From: Deltaproteobacteria bacterium
Lineage (GTDB): Bacteria; Myxococcota_A; UBA9042
Reading direction: 5' to 3'
DNA length: 64,000 nt
Assembly (NCBI GenBank): GCA_020632665.1
Contig: JACKFC010000026.1
Span: forward strand, 1 to 64,000
In this document: one piece after another, positions 63,743 to 64,000 of the stretch
How the letters are laid out: the number at the start of each line of letters is the position of its first letter
Position numbering within the stretch: the first letter of the stretch is position 1
The notes under the pieces: model-generated
Seen by the model: only the letters and a program-made list of their open reading frames with translations
Told to the model about the DNA's origin: nothing
Databases searched by the model: none
Translations under genes and position numbers: made by a program

Positions 63743-64000
63743 ATGTCGGAGGGTCATGTGGAACGTGGAGGATTGCGGCGGCCGTTGGTTGCTGGGCGGT
63801 GCGCGGAGCGGGCGGCGGGTCTCGCGATTGCGGTGGGGCAGACGCTGCCGCCGGCGGTGCGGTGCCTGTCGGATCAGCTCACTCGTGCGGCGCTCTCGAC
63901 CCCGCTCAACCTCGCCGAGGGGTTGGGCCGCACCGGGCGAGATCGGCTGCACCACCTTCGGATCGCCTATGGCTCGGTTCGCGAGGCGCAGTCGGCGGCG
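63743..64000 (+). CDS. S23-type four-helix-bundle protein (cut by window end)
   Basis: First 86 residues; ATG at 63743 with GGGAGG seven bases upstream. The family hallmark is present: LTRAALSTPLNLAEGLGR followed by LRIAYGSVREAQ. Proteins of this family were first found in intervening sequences of 23S rRNA genes, and later as free-standing genes of unknown role. The N-terminal 30 residues are more basic and diverged than usual. The gene continues past the window. Confidence 0.8.
   Translation, partial: MSEGHVERGGLRRPLVAGRCAERAAGLAIAVGQTLPPAVRCLSDQLTRAALSTPLNLAEGLGRTGRDRLHHLRIAYGSVREAQSAA

Noticed and set aside
63246..64000. Plus-strand frame running from the triplet tract to the window end
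   Set aside because: No ribosome site or domain; a different frame from 63743 encodes a clear S23-family protein.

Overview
The window is a very GC-rich bacterial chromosome segment. Dense short operons, ATGA/TGATG stop-start overlaps, many signal-peptide-II lipoproteins with cysteine-rich modules and beta-propeller-like bodies, a DUF2330 protein, an IgGFc-binding-type lipoprotein and an S23 four-helix-bundle protein point to Myxococcota (former Deltaproteobacteria). This is an inference from gene content only; no rRNA or tRNA gene was seen. Nearly all the DNA is coding, apart from about 0.6 kb near the right end.

Layout. 0-1.7 kb: a coupled three-gene operon of a metallopeptidase and two secreted proteins. 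1.7-4.3 kb: a small island with two N-terminal type I methylase (HsdM) remnants, an AlbA_2/ATPase-fold regulator carrying a 21-bp coding repeat, IS605-like hairpins, a 20-bp palindrome and an imperfect 34-bp direct repeat at both edges. 4.3-9.6 kb: ATP-grasp enzyme, MtfA peptidase, aldehyde dehydrogenase and a secreted protein. 9.6-19.5 kb: membrane proteins, SET-domain protein, MarR/DUF4336 pair, DUF2330 lipoprotein region, metallo-beta-lactamase-fold hydrolase. 19.5-31.2 kb: a 1666-residue cysteine-rich lipoprotein, a protein with three SspB-like segments, a degenerate 5'-nucleotidase-like protein and a GH31 lipoprotein. 31.3-35.2 kb: infC with an AUU start, a DUF4139 lipoprotein with an inserted OmpA-like segment, and a Ser-Asp-repeat lipoprotein.

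35-63 kb contains most steps of reductive pyrimidine breakdown, scattered over several transcription units: NCS2 nucleobase permease, dihydropyrimidinase, beta-ureidopropionase, class III aminotransferase (candidate beta-alanine aminotransferase) and CoA-acylating semialdehyde dehydrogenase MmsA. Dihydropyrimidine dehydrogenase is not in the window. A TetR regulator lies directly upstream of dihydropyrimidinase; two identical-arm palindromes between it and a divergent 2OG-Fe(II) oxygenase-WD40 fusion look like its operators.

Between about 42.95 and 47.35 kb every gene is broken by small indels although protein signatures remain readable in alternating frames; the parts of the same genes outside this patch are intact. 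This looks more like a poorly resolved stretch of sequence than a mobile or decaying region. The right end holds a triplet-repeat tract, a large inverted repeat and the start of an S23-family gene cut by the window edge.
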